Shown: positions 1-8,170 of the stretch, one piece after another
How the letters are laid out: every line of letters begins with the position of its first letter
How positions within the stretch are numbered: position 1 is the stretch's first letter
Source of the DNA: Saprospiraceae bacterium
GTDB taxonomy: Bacteria > Bacteroidota > Bacteroidia > Chitinophagales > Saprospiraceae
Assembly (NCBI GenBank): GCA_019638455.1
Contig: JAHBTU010000001.1
Location: 1,526,139-1,590,138, forward strand
Reading direction: 5' to 3'
Length of the DNA: 64,000 bases
Notes under the pieces: generated by a model
Told to the model about the DNA's origin: nothing
Seen by the model: only the letters and a program-made list of their open reading frames with translations
Databases searched by the model: none
Translations under genes and position numbers: made by a program

Positions 1-1
1 G

Positions 2-175
2 GTTGACAATCGGCTCCAACTCTACCAACTCGTTCGGATGTGGCACCACGACAATCCCGGCGCGGGGCGTCCACACATCACGTTCCCGCTCACGGTGAAA
101 ATGACGGCCGACGGCTCCTTGGTGACGGTGAATAGTCGAGCGGAACTGCGCGATTTGAGAGCAAGTTGTGAGTGA
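2..175 (+). CDS. 3' end of an unidentified CDS, cut by the window edge
   Basis: The second forward frame is open from the window edge for 57 codons and ends at TGA 173-175. The visible peptide contains the stretch HITFPLTVKMTADGSLVTV, which looks like beta strands of a soluble or exported domain. I do not recognise the family. The stop lies about 50 bp before the first copy of the 175-bp interspersed repeat. Nothing can be said about its start or operon. It is called as coding only because the frame is open and the composition is protein-like, and a spurious frame cannot be excluded. Confidence 0.45.
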   Translation, partial: VDNRLQLYQLVRMWHHDNPGAGRPHITFPLTVKMTADGSLVTVNSRAELRDLRASCE

Positions 176-223
176 CGTGTTTGGCGAGCGTTCTTTTAGC
201 CAAAGTAGGCGGGAAGGTTATAG

Positions 224-396
224 CCAGATTAAAGAGGATTTGAAGATTCCCGTTGGCGAGGCAGGGATATCCTTGATTGATTTATATGATTTTCAAAGGA
301 TTGCGAGCGCCGTTCGTTCAAAACCACCTTGTCAGCCCCTGTACTTAGGGGCTTGCCCGGCCAAGTGAAGCGGACGGGGCTGATTTGCGTTGACTA
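224..396 (+). repeat. 175-bp interspersed repeat, copy 1
   Basis: This segment, from CCAGATTAAAGAGG to GATTTGCGTTGACTA, recurs at 10316-10489 (minus), 12949-13126 (minus) and 13465-13640 (plus). The copies differ by scattered substitutions; this is the most diverged. All four lie between genes. The unit includes a short palindrome around CCCCTGTACTCAGGGG. It is open in one frame, which yields an apparent small protein, but the copies have no start, ribosome site or fixed stop. Confidence 0.85.
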
Positions 397-420
397 CAAC
401 TTGGCCCTGCTTTATTTCAA

Positions 421-469
421 AAAGAAACCCTCGCAGACAATTACTGCCTGCGAGGGTTTCTTTTTTTTT
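421..469. terminator. Strong bidirectional intrinsic terminator
   Basis: A perfect 13-bp stem (424-436 pairing with 448-460, GAAACCCTCGCAG) is flanked by an A run on the left and a run of nine T on the right. It can terminate on both strands. It sits just past the stop of the minus-strand Nfu gene (486) and would also block rightward transcription. Confidence 0.9.
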
Positions 470-485
470 GAAAAAGCACGATTGT

Positions 486-731
486 TCAATTTACTGCTTC
501 GACCCCTATTATCTCTGGTATTTTTCCCCGTATAGCCTCTTGAATGCCTGCGCGGAGGGTCATTGCTGACATGGAACACGATTGGCACATCCCTACCCAG
601 CGAACTTTGACGTGCATATCGTCGGTAAGCTCCACCACCTCCACGTCGCCACCATCCACATGAAGGTGGGGGCGCACGGTGCTGAGTGCGTCTTCAATTC
701 GGTCGAGCAATTCTTGTTTGTTGTCGGTCAT
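486..731 (-). CDS. NifU C-terminal domain (Nfu-type) Fe-S cluster protein
   Basis: An 81-aa stand-alone Nfu domain. Family members bind a labile [4Fe-4S] cluster between two subunits and deliver it to apo-enzymes in the cytoplasm. The hallmark CxxC is present (C49 and C52 in GMCQSC), preceded by the typical HVDGGDVEVVEL strand. It is a short version with no N-terminal A-type or scaffold domain, which is common in Bacteroidota. It starts at an ATG with no close upstream gene; msrA lies 72 bp upstream on the same strand, so the two may be cotranscribed. A strong terminator follows the stop. Confidence 0.92.
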   Translation of the reverse strand: MTDNKQELLDRIEDALSTVRPHLHVDGGDVEVVELTDDMHVKVRWVGMCQSCSMSAMTLRAGIQEAIRGKIPEIIGVEAVN

Positions 732-802
732 TCTTCAGAAATTTCGTGCAAAGATAACCAGAAAGCCGGGGATTTGTTCTTGGACATGAATCCGACATAT
801 TT

Positions 803-1465
803 TTACGGTTTCAGCTTGTTTTGATATTGCTGCCGAAACTTTTTCACTTTGGGGGCAATCACGATGGAGCAGTACGGCTGGTTGGGATTGTCCTTGAAAT
901 AATTCTGGTGATAATCTTCGGCCTTGTAAAACTTGTCGAAAGGCGTGATTTCGGTCACAATCGGGTCGTCCCAAATCGTCTGCATGGATTGCTTCGCCTC
1001 CTCTGCGATGGTTTTTTGCCCCGGTGAATGGAAGAAAATGGCCGAGCGATATTGCGGCCCGGTGTCGGCCCCTTGGCGGTTGAGCGTGGTGGGGTCGTGG
1101 ACGGTGAAAAAGATTTCCAAAATCTCCCTGTAAGATATGACGGAGGGGTCGAAAGTCACGTTGATGACCTCCGCATGGCCAGTCAGCCCCGTGCAAATCT
1201 CCCGATAGGTGGGGTTGTCAACGTGTCCGCCCGAGTAGCCGCTCTCCACTTTCACAACGCCTTTCAAATCTTGAAAAATGGCTTCCACGCACCAAAAGCA
1301 GCCGCCGCCGAGGGTGGCGATTTCGGTTTGGCCGAGGAGTGTCGTGGTGTTTGTGTCGGGTGTTGCGATGGATGTGGTCATGGTCGAGTCATTTTTTGGC
1401 GTGACATTTTGTGCCGAGTGGCAGCCCGCGCTTAGCAGCGCGAGCAATAGAAATGCTTGCTTCAT
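803..1465 (-). CDS. msrA: Peptide-methionine (S)-S-oxide reductase MsrA, lipoprotein form
   Basis: A 220-aa MsrA that reduces methionine-S-sulfoxide in proteins, normally using thioredoxin. The catalytic motif GCFWC is at residues 55-59 with nucleophile C56, followed by the usual YSGGHVDNPTY and GHAEVINVTFDP blocks. I chose the ATG at 1465 because it gives a lipoprotein signal peptide with lipobox LSAGC (C15). This predicts an envelope-anchored enzyme repairing oxidised exported proteins. The frame stays open 36 codons further upstream, but that extension lacks a signal sequence. The 23-bp minisatellite begins about 105 bp upstream of this start. Confidence 0.93.
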   Translation of the reverse strand: MKQAFLLLALLSAGCHSAQNVTPKNDSTMTTSIATPDTNTTTLLGQTEIATLGGGCFWCVEAIFQDLKGVVKVESGYSGGHVDNPTYREICTGLTGHAEVINVTFDPSVISYREILEIFFTVHDPTTLNRQGADTGPQYRSAIFFHSPGQKTIAEEAKQSMQTIWDDPIVTEITPFDKFYKAEDYHQNYFKDNPNQPYCSIVIAPKVKKFRQQYQNKLKP

Positions 1466-1570
1466 TTTTTTGCAAAATTTATGTTGGGGAAACAAACGGG
1501 CGGGTCGGAAGTTTGGTTTTGCTGGGGCAAAAGTGAGTGTGCAAATGTCGCAGCCGCTACACTTTGGGGG

Positions 1571-1953
1571 CATTAGGGGTCATTAAGGGTCATTATTGGA
1601 GGTTATTAAGGGTCATTATTGGAGGTTATTAAGGGTCATTATTTGAGGTCATTAAGGGTCATTGTTGGAGGTCATTAAGGGTCGTTATTGGAGGTCATTA
1701 AGGGTCATTATTGGAGGTTATTAAGGGTCATTATTGGAGGTCATTAAGGGTCATTATTGGAGGTCATTAAGGGTCGTTATTGGAGGTTATTAAGGGTCAT
1801 TATTGGAGGTCATTAAGGGTCATTATTGGAGGTCATTAAGGGTCATTATTGGAGGTCATTAAGGGTCGTTATTGGAGGTTATTAAGGGTCATTATTGGAG
1901 GTCATTAAGGGTCATTATTGGAGGTCATTAAGGGTCGTTATTGGAGGTCATTA
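1571..1953. repeat. 23-bp minisatellite, left part
   Basis: About 16 head-to-tail copies of a 23-bp unit, TCATTATTGGAGGTCATTAA plus GGG, with R/Y variation mainly at two positions (tcatta/tcgtta and gtcatt/gttatt). The array was continuous with 3035-3222 before the IS630 element inserted. It occupies the intergenic space upstream of msrA (minus) and the lipoprotein gene at 3334 (plus). Confidence 0.95.
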
Positions 1954-1968
1954 TAGCCCCGTGCATAT

Positions 1969-2493
1969 TTAAAGGAACGAGACGGATGATTTAGTGAAAA
2001 AAGAGCGGATGAGTTCGGGGTCATCAGCGATTTCGTGAAGTGCATATTCTACGGCAGTTTGCAAATCGTCCAAATTGAGAAAAATCCGGTTTTTGAGTTT
2101 GTGGCACTTGAGGTAATCCCAAAGTAATTCTATGGCATTTAGTTGTGGGCAATAAGGTGGTAGTGCTTCGAGGTGTATTATACCGGGGTTGTGTTGCAAA
2201 AAATCTTTTACCGGCTGACCCTTATGAATTGAAGCACCATCCCATACGACCAGCATTTTGGTGTTCGTCAGTTCTTCGGTGCTCAACCAAGTGAAAAACT
2301 CCTCAAAATCTTCAGCCTTGAAAGGGAGGCGTTGGATTTGCCAGCACAAATCACCCCGGGTTGAAATCATGCCGAACAGATTCAGATGCTCGCGGCTTTT
2401 GAATTCTTGAAGCACCGGAGTCTGGCCCTTGGGGGCCCAAGTTTTGGCGCAAAAGGGCAGCAAGCAAACCCCACACTCATCGGCATGAAACAA
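1969..2493 (-). CDS. IS630-family transposase, C-terminal DDE ORF
   Basis: Carries the DDE catalytic core: first Asp in FHADECG, second Asp in VVWDGASIHKG, Glu in PPYCPQLNAIELLWDYLK. The frame is open upstream of this nominal TTG start into the A8 tract at the end of the N-terminal ORF (reading SEAENRVLFHADE). It is probably translated only as part of a frameshift fusion rather than from its own start. Complete to its stop 15 bp from the element end. Confidence 0.9.
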   Translation of the reverse strand: MFHADECGVCLLPFCAKTWAPKGQTPVLQEFKSREHLNLFGMISTRGDLCWQIQRLPFKAEDFEEFFTWLSTEELTNTKMLVVWDGASIHKGQPVKDFLQHNPGIIHLEALPPYCPQLNAIELLWDYLKCHKLKNRIFLNLDDLQTAVEYALHEIADDPELIRSFFTKSSVSFL

Positions 2494-2509
2494 TACGCGG
2501 TTTTCCGCT

Positions 2510-2986
2510 TCACTTTTTTTTAATGCGACCTATGTCCTCTGCATACCACTTCTGCACCCGCTCTTCCGAACGCTGGCGAGCCTGTTTGGAAGGCCGTTGC
2601 AGCGACCATCCGACCTTTTTCAGCAACCGCCCCACATGGGATGGGTCATACTTTACCCCAAAAAGTCGCTCAATCACAACACCAACGCGACCCCGCGTCC
2701 ATATTTCCCCTTCAAATCCCTGCGCTGTACAACCCTTGTTCAACTCTTCCACCAGGCGCCGCAGGTCTTCGGTTCCTAATTTGCTCTGGGTTCCGCCCGG
2801 CGGAAGGCTCTTGTACCAAGCAGGATTGTCTGCATCGTATCGCGCAAGCCATCGTGACAACGTTGATTTGGGTATCCCCAAACTGGACATGATGTCTTGG
2901 CGGTTCTTACCTGAACGGAACATCTCTACCGCTCGCAGGCGCATCCCTTCATACGAAACTGAACTTAAACGTTTTTTCATGCTCAA
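2510..2986 (-). CDS. IS630-family transposase, N-terminal ORF (helix-turn-helix)
   Basis: 158 aa. An N-terminal helix-turn-helix (residues ~10-55, with SLGIPKSTLSRWLARYDAD) is followed by a winged-helix-like region carrying GVKYDPSHVGRLLKKVGWS. This is the DNA-binding half of an IS630 transposase. The ORF ends at IKKK-stop in an A8 tract. The downstream ORF, carrying the DDE domain, is in the +1 (equivalently -2) frame, so ribosomal or transcriptional slippage on the A8 run is the likely route to full-length enzyme. The arrangement is the same in copy 2, which argues it is functional rather than decay. Confidence 0.9.
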   Translation of the reverse strand: MSMKKRLSSVSYEGMRLRAVEMFRSGKNRQDIMSSLGIPKSTLSRWLARYDADNPAWYKSLPPGGTQSKLGTEDLRRLVEELNKGCTAQGFEGEIWTRGRVGVVIERLFGVKYDPSHVGRLLKKVGWSLQRPSKQARQRSEERVQKWYAEDIGRIKKK

Positions 2987-3034
2987 AATGAAGCAAAGAT
3001 ACGCTCTTTGTTCCTTTAAAAATGCACGGGGCTA

Positions 3035-3222
3035 TAAGGGTCGTTATTGGAGGTCATTAAGGGTCATTATTGGAGGTCATTAAGGGTCGTTATTGGAGGT
3101 CATTAAGGGTCGTTATTGGAGGTCATTAAGGGTCGTTATTGGAGGTCATTAAGGGTCGTTATTGGAGGTCATTAAGGGTCGTTATTGGGAGGCATTAAGG
3201 GTCGTTATTGGGAGGCATTAAG
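3035..3222. repeat. 23-bp minisatellite, right part
   Basis: About 8 more copies of the same 23-bp unit, continuing in phase after the IS630 insertion. The last units degenerate (GGGAGG replaces GGAGG), followed by a G8 run. The next gene starts about 110 bp downstream. Confidence 0.93.
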
Positions 3223-3333
3223 GGGGGGGCCTAAGCCATTGCCTCCGTCTTTTTTGCTGCTCAACACCCGAAAAAAATTCACGAACAGGGAAGTATGCCA
3301 GCCTCCTTACCTTTGCCCAAAATCGCCCGACCG

Positions 3334-4104
3334 ATGCTGCGTATAATCGCTTTGTTTTTATTTTTTTCATTGTTTATAAATGCTTGCGGGGAGCGCCAAA
3401 CGGAGGAACGCGAACCGCTTGCCGCCGAGCAATATGCCTATTTCCCACTTGAGATAGGCAAATACATCGTCTATCAAGTGGACAGCATCATCTATGATTT
3501 TGCGCCCGGCGGCATCACCCGCGATTCCTCCCGGACCCTCGTCAGGGAAGTTGTCAGCGACACGCTGCGCGACCAGACGGGGCAGTTGCTTTTCACCATC
3601 GAGCGCCATGAAAGAATGAGCGATGCCGAGCCGTGGAGGTTGAAAAGCATCAACACGGCAGCCCGCACTGCCACGCAGGCCGTCCGAACGGAGGACAATT
3701 TTCGCTTTCTGAAACTCGTGTTCCCGCTCAGCCGTCGCAGCGTCTGGGATGGCAATATCTGGATTGACAAAAACCGCGAAATCGAAATCGCGGGCGAGCG
3801 GATGCGGCCGTTCATCAATTGGCGCTACGAGGTGGATTCTATTGACATACAGGCCATTGTGGGGCCATTTGTTTTCGACTCCACGCTACTCGTGACGGAA
3901 GCCGACGACACCAACATCATCGAACGGCGCCTGTCGCGGGTCCGCTACGCCAAAAACGTGGGCATGGTGTGGCGCGAGCAGTGGATACTCGATTCGCAGT
4001 ACTGCAACCAAGTGCCGCCACCTGCCGACTGTGAGACGCGCCCGTGGGAACTGAAGGCGGAAAAGGGGTACATTTTGAGACAAGAAATTTTGGAATTCAA
4101 TTGA
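3334..4104 (+). CDS. Lipoprotein of unknown function
   Basis: A ~256-aa protein with a lipoprotein signal peptide (hydrophobic FLFFSLFINAC lipobox) followed by a soluble, beta-rich domain of ~235 aa beginning EQYAYFPLEIGKYIVYQVDS. This pattern is common in Bacteroidota surface or periplasmic lipoproteins. No catalytic motif was recognised. An upstream in-frame ATG at 3295 would add 13 residues; I prefer 3334 because its n-region MLRII fits a signal peptide. rimM follows after 13 bp, so the two are probably cotranscribed. Confidence 0.8.
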   Translation: MLRIIALFLFFSLFINACGERQTEEREPLAAEQYAYFPLEIGKYIVYQVDSIIYDFAPGGITRDSSRTLVREVVSDTLRDQTGQLLFTIERHERMSDAEPWRLKSINTAARTATQAVRTEDNFRFLKLVFPLSRRSVWDGNIWIDKNREIEIAGERMRPFINWRYEVDSIDIQAIVGPFVFDSTLLVTEADDTNIIERRLSRVRYAKNVGMVWREQWILDSQYCNQVPPPADCETRPWELKAEKGYILRQEILEFN

Positions 4105-4117
4105 TGCTAGGAATAAA

Positions 4118-4654
4118 ATGGCTGAAAACCAATACATCAACATCGGCTACACCAAAAAAATGCACGGCCTCAAGGGCGAGCTAAAACTCGTCATTGAAGA
4201 GCGTTTTTTGGAAGATTTCCTGAAAAACGAGCGCATCTTTCTCGATGTGAGAGGAGCCAAAGTCCCCTATTTCGTGGCCAATGTGCGCGGCAAGGGCGAG
4301 ATGATACTCCAACTCGAAGAAGTGGACAATCGCGACTCTGCCTTTGCCTTGCAATCGCGCGAGGTGTTTCTCCGCGAGCAAGACCTCATCCCCGACGAGC
4401 AGCGCGAGTTGGAAATAGAGGAAGAGCAGGCCTTGGAATACGAGCATCTGGTGGGTTTTCTGATGATTGACAAATACTTGGGCGACATTGGCCACATCGA
4501 AGAAGTCCTCGAAATGCCGCAGCAAGAGATGGCCTTTTTGAAGCACAAGGGCCGCGAAGTCCTCATCCCGCTCAACCCGCAGTTCATCACCTCCATTGAC
4601 GAAAAATCCGGGAAGGTTTATGTGGATTTGCCAGAAGGCCTGCTCGAACCATAA
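4118..4654 (+). CDS. rimM: Ribosome maturation factor RimM
   Basis: 178 aa, full length for the family. RimM binds ribosomal protein uS19 and assists late maturation of the 30S subunit head in the cytoplasm. The N-terminal beta-barrel has the signature GYTKKMHGLKGELKL. The C-terminal PRC-like barrel ends with the conserved IPLNPQFI...DLPEGLLE. In many bacteria rimM neighbours rpsP and trmD; here it follows a lipoprotein gene and precedes a glycosyltransferase, so that context is lost or lies elsewhere. Confidence 0.95.
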   Translation: MAENQYINIGYTKKMHGLKGELKLVIEERFLEDFLKNERIFLDVRGAKVPYFVANVRGKGEMILQLEEVDNRDSAFALQSREVFLREQDLIPDEQRELEIEEEQALEYEHLVGFLMIDKYLGDIGHIEEVLEMPQQEMAFLKHKGREVLIPLNPQFITSIDEKSGKVYVDLPEGLLEP

Positions 4655-4718
4655 ACCCCATCCGCCCCGCTTGGCCAGACAAACCTTCAAACCCCTCAAA
4701 CAGCTCAAGCCCTCCTAG

Positions 4719-5852
4719 ATGACCATCCTATTCACCGTCACCAACGACTTGACCTACGACCAGCGAATGCACCGCATCTGCGGCACATTGGCCGCGCATG
4801 GTTATTCGGTGACGCTTGTAGGGCGCTCGCTGCCCCACTCTATCCACTTGGTTGACAGGCCGTTTTCCCAAAAGAGGCTGCGTTGCTGGTTTCAAAAGGG
4901 CTTTCTGTTTTACGCCGAACACAATATCCGCCTTTTCTTTTTCCTGCTCTTTTCACGCTACGACGCGGTATGCTCCATTGACCTCGACACCTTGCTGGCC
5001 GGGTGCTGTGCCACCCTGTTGCGCCGCAAAAAGCGCGTGTTCGACGCACACGAGTATTTCACCGAAGTGCCGGAAGTCGTCGGGCGACCTTTCGTGAAAA
5101 AATGCTGGGAGCTCGTGGCGCGGGTGTGCTTGCCCTTCTACCGACACGCCTACACGGTGGGGCCTGCGTTGGCGAAAATTTTTGAGGAGCGGTATGGGTT
5201 GCGGTTTGATGTGGTGCGAAATGTCGCGAGTCGCGCGTCGCAGGCGAAGCCCCTCGTCGCTCCGCGGCCGCCCCATGATGGCGCTTCCTTTCCTTCCAAA
5301 AAACCGGGCCACCTGCTCTACCTCGGTGCGCTCAATGAGGGCAGAGGCATCGAGACCCTTTTGGAAGCCATGACTTTGCTCCCGACGGACATACATCTTT
5401 GGCTGGCAGGCGAAGGCGACCTTTCCGATGCGCTGCGACAGCTCGCTGCCGAGTTGGGCGCGAACGATCGGGTGACTTTCCTCGGTTATGTAAAGCCAGA
5501 AGAAACCCATGCGCTAGTCGCCAATGCTTGGCTGGGTTTGAACTTGTTTGAAAACCGGGGTTTGAGCTACTATTATTCTTTGGCCAATAAATTTTTCCAC
5601 TATGTGCAGGCGGGAGTGCCCGTGTTGAACATGGATTTCCCGGAATACAGGGTGCTCAACGAACAACACGAAGTAGCCTTCTTGCTGGACACGCTGTCGC
5701 CCCAAGCGGTAGCCGACGCTGTGAAAAGGCTGTTCCATGATGAAGCGATGTATCGACATTTGCAACACAACTGCCTCGCGGCACGAGATGCTTGGAGTTG
5801 GGAAGCGGAAGAGCAGCATTTGTTGGAGTTCTGGGAAAAGGTGTTTGCTTGA
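4719..5852 (+). CDS. GT4-type glycosyltransferase
   Basis: 377 aa. Two Rossmann-like halves of the GT-B fold: an N-terminal acceptor-binding half with VTNDLTYDQRMHRIC and DAHEYFTEVPEVVGRP, and a C-terminal nucleotide-sugar half with LLYLGALNEGRGIETLLEA, WLAGEGD, VTFLGYV and GVPVLNMDFPEYRVL. The last corresponds to the EX7E region of retaining GT4 enzymes. It probably transfers a sugar to a cell-envelope glycan or lipid; donor and acceptor are unknown. It is convergent with fabH, 32 bp apart, with no clear terminator between them. Confidence 0.88.
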   Translation: MTILFTVTNDLTYDQRMHRICGTLAAHGYSVTLVGRSLPHSIHLVDRPFSQKRLRCWFQKGFLFYAEHNIRLFFFLLFSRYDAVCSIDLDTLLAGCCATLLRRKKRVFDAHEYFTEVPEVVGRPFVKKCWELVARVCLPFYRHAYTVGPALAKIFEERYGLRFDVVRNVASRASQAKPLVAPRPPHDGASFPSKKPGHLLYLGALNEGRGIETLLEAMTLLPTDIHLWLAGEGDLSDALRQLAAELGANDRVTFLGYVKPEETHALVANAWLGLNLFENRGLSYYYSLANKFFHYVQAGVPVLNMDFPEYRVLNEQHEVAFLLDTLSPQAVADAVKRLFHDEAMYRHLQHNCLAARDAWSWEAEEQHLLEFWEKVFA

Positions 5853-5884
5853 GGTGGTTCATTTTTACTTTTTCTTGCTCCCCC

Positions 5885-6853
5885 TCACCACTCAACAATC
5901 GTCCCCGCATACGCCAAGCCGCCCCCAAAACCCAGCAACATGATGCGGTCGCCGCGTTTCACCTTGCCTGATTGGATGCCGTTGTAGAGCGCGATGGGAA
6001 TGGAAGCGGAAGATGTGTTGCCAAAATCAACAATGCTCTCCAAGGTCTTTTCGAGGGGGAAACCCGTCTCGTTGCAAATCGCCTCGATGATGCGCAGGTT
6101 GGCGCTGTGTGGCACGAACCAGTCAATCTGGTCGAGTGTCAGACTGTTTTTTTCAACCAGCACCTTCATTTGCTCAGCCATTTTCGTGACGGCCCATTTG
6201 AACACCTTACGGCCATTCTGCACGATGCAGCGATTCATCTTGAGTTCTTGACCATCAATGGAAGGCGCAAAGCCAGAAATGTATAAATCCGCGCCTCCCT
6301 CGCCGCTCGCGCCAGTGATGCAGGCACCGATGTGAGGGGTTGGGCTAGCCTCCACCAACACCGCGCCCGCACCGTCGCCGAAAAGGAAACAGGAACTACG
6401 GTCCGTGAAGTCAGTTACCTTTGAGAGCGTTTCTGCGCCAATGACCAGTATTTTCCGGTGCATCCCGCCCGCTATAAGCCCTCTTGCCATCACCACGCCA
6501 TAGCTGAATCCCGCGCAAGCAGCATAGATGTCCAAGGCGCCCGCGTTTGTCATATTCAGGCGATACTGCACCCGACACGCCATGCTGGGCATCGGTTGGT
6601 CGGGAGAGGTGGTAGCTACCAAAATCATGTCCACATCGTCGAGAGAAGTGTTGTATTTGGCCGATAGGTCTTGCGACGCTTTCACGCACAAGTCGCTGGT
6701 GAATTCGTCCGGCCCGGTGTGATAGCGTGTACGGATGCCCGTGCGCGACATTATCCATTCGTCGGTCGTTTCGATGATGTTTTCAAAATAATGGTTGTCA
6801 ATCTTACTCTCTGGAATGGCCATGCCAATGGCGGTGAGTCGGGCGTTTGTCAT
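5885..6853 (-). CDS. fabH: 3-oxoacyl-ACP synthase III (KAS III, FabH)
   Basis: 322 aa. Condenses an acyl-CoA primer with malonyl-ACP to start fatty acid synthesis. The Cys-His-Asn triad is complete: C113 in YAACAGFSYG, H249 in VPHSANLRI and N279 in FGNTSSASIP. The C-terminal GFGGGLAYAGTIVEW is typical of FabH. It stands alone here; no plsX or acpP is adjacent. Some Bacteroidota carry several fabH paralogues, so a role in a secondary pathway is possible. Confidence 0.94.
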   Translation of the reverse strand: MTNARLTAIGMAIPESKIDNHYFENIIETTDEWIMSRTGIRTRYHTGPDEFTSDLCVKASQDLSAKYNTSLDDVDMILVATTSPDQPMPSMACRVQYRLNMTNAGALDIYAACAGFSYGVVMARGLIAGGMHRKILVIGAETLSKVTDFTDRSSCFLFGDGAGAVLVEASPTPHIGACITGASGEGGADLYISGFAPSIDGQELKMNRCIVQNGRKVFKWAVTKMAEQMKVLVEKNSLTLDQIDWFVPHSANLRIIEAICNETGFPLEKTLESIVDFGNTSSASIPIALYNGIQSGKVKRGDRIMLLGFGGGLAYAGTIVEW

Positions 6854-7368
6854 AGTGCGAAGGGTGATTTACGATTTGGGATTTACGATTTACGATTGTC
6901 CAACCGGTTAAGTCGTTCGGACGAGCCTGCCCGGCCATGCGCAGCGGACGGGTTCGATTGAGCGTTTTGCCTTTCTTTAGGGCGCTGTTTGTTGGTTGGT
7001 CCGCGTGATGCCCTGCCTTGGAGTAGTTAAATGTTGTTTGAGTCAAGAAAAAGTCATCAAGTCGGGAAGGAATATCCGACGGGAAGTGATTTGTGGAAAA
7101 TATCCGTTCAACATCCCTGAAAATCGGTTTTATCTATCAAGGCGTTTTCGCGCGTTGTTTTCATAGGGAGGAAATACGGTCGCGACAGCTCGGATAAGGC
7201 GCGACAAATGTAGAGACGAAGCCGCTTGTTGTTGTTTTTATTTCACGCTACCGACAAATACGAGGGAAAAAGAGGATTTCGCTTTTAAAAACAAGGATAT
7301 TGAATGTTTTTTAGTCAAATTGAGAAATTTTGTTCTGTCTTCGTGCTTTGAAAATTTCGCTCGCTGGT
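6854..7368. other. 515-bp intergenic stretch without a gene
   Basis: Separates fabH from the DUF2520 gene, both on the minus strand. It begins with a short direct repeat of GATTTACGATT and contains, at about 6925-6968, a stretch resembling the right end of the 175-bp repeat (GCCCGGCCATGCGCAGCGGA), probably a degenerate relative. The rest is AT-rich with no frame, hairpin or promoter I can support. Confidence 0.5.
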
Positions 7369-8145
7369 TCAAAAAGGCAGCTCAGGGTTAATATCCATCG
7401 TCAATTTTTGATAAAGCTCCTGCCATTCAGGGTGACTGCGCAGCAGTGCCAAGTGCCGTTGCACCGTGTCTGCATCGCCCCGAACGGCAGGCCCTGTCTG
7501 CATTCGGGCTGGAGAGTCGCGGAGAGCTTTGGCAAGGGTCTCTTCCATCAACGGGTGCAGCATTTCAAAGGGCAGGTCTTTCTCTTCGAGTATTTTTTCC
7601 GCGATGGTGAAACAGTGGTTGGCGAAATTATTGGCAAAAACCGCTGCCACATGGAGAAAAGCACGTTGTCCGTCGTCCACTCGATAGACGAGGTTGCCGA
7701 TGGTCTTGGCGATTTTTTTCAAAAACAACACGTCCTCATTGGTCGGCGCGTCCACGCAAAAGGGAATTTTTGACCATACCGGCGAATGTTCGTAGGAAAA
7801 CGATTGTAAGGGATAAAACACTCCGAAGCGTCGGAAATGGGGTTGCAACACCGCACCCGGTGTCGCCCCGGAAGTATGTGTGGCCAGTGCGTCGGGGGCA
7901 TGGGGCGCCAAAGCTGCCCCCACTTCTGCTATCGCGTCGTCGCGCACGGCGATGAGCAGCCAATCCGCATCGGGCAACACATCAGCCCACTCGTTCGTCC
8001 AGCGGGCATGAAGCGTGTCGGCCAATGCCTGCGCGTGTTCGGCAGTGCGGCTCACCACTTGCGCGATGGGCAAGCCTTTGGCTTTCAGGCGGCGGCCCAA
8101 ATGCCATGCGATGCGTCCGGTGCCCACGATTACGATTTTTGGCAT
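7369..8145 (-). CDS. Rossmann-fold / DUF2520 oxidoreductase-like protein
   Basis: 258 aa. An N-terminal NAD(P)-binding Rossmann fold (IVIVGTGRIAWHLGRRL, residues ~4-20) with LLIAVRDDAIAEV and THTSGATP. It is followed by the all-helical DUF2520 domain with FANNFANHCFTIAEKIL, and the arrangement resembles 6-phosphogluconate dehydrogenase-like folds. The substrate is unknown. A 25-bp gap to the upstream amidase gene on the same strand suggests cotranscription. Confidence 0.85.
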   Translation of the reverse strand: MPKIVIVGTGRIAWHLGRRLKAKGLPIAQVVSRTAEHAQALADTLHARWTNEWADVLPDADWLLIAVRDDAIAEVGAALAPHAPDALATHTSGATPGAVLQPHFRRFGVFYPLQSFSYEHSPVWSKIPFCVDAPTNEDVLFLKKIAKTIGNLVYRVDDGQRAFLHVAAVFANNFANHCFTIAEKILEEKDLPFEMLHPLMEETLAKALRDSPARMQTGPAVRGDADTVQRHLALLRSHPEWQELYQKLTMDINPELPF

Positions 8146-8170
8146 AGATTGGTCGAGTGTGGGTGAGGGG

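Larger units (their letters stand above)
1954..3034 (-). mobile_element. IS630-family insertion sequence, copy 1
   Basis: A 1081-bp element with terminal inverted repeats beginning TAGCCCCGTGCAT, flanked by the TA target duplication typical of IS630/Tc1 (1952-1953 and 3035-3036). It is inserted inside the 23-bp minisatellite. Two minus-strand ORFs encode the transposase, split at an A8 run. A second copy at 37125-38205 is nearly identical; I noticed only three substitutions. Confidence 0.95.

Noticed and set aside
224..396. Small protein gene in the 175-bp repeat
   Set aside because: The same frame appears in several copies, but starts and stops differ, there is no ribosome site, and the copies occur in both orientations in spacers. 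Treated as a repeat.
1571..3222. CRISPR array in the 23-bp repeats
   Set aside because: The units are directly adjacent with no unique spacers, and no cas gene is nearby. It is a minisatellite.
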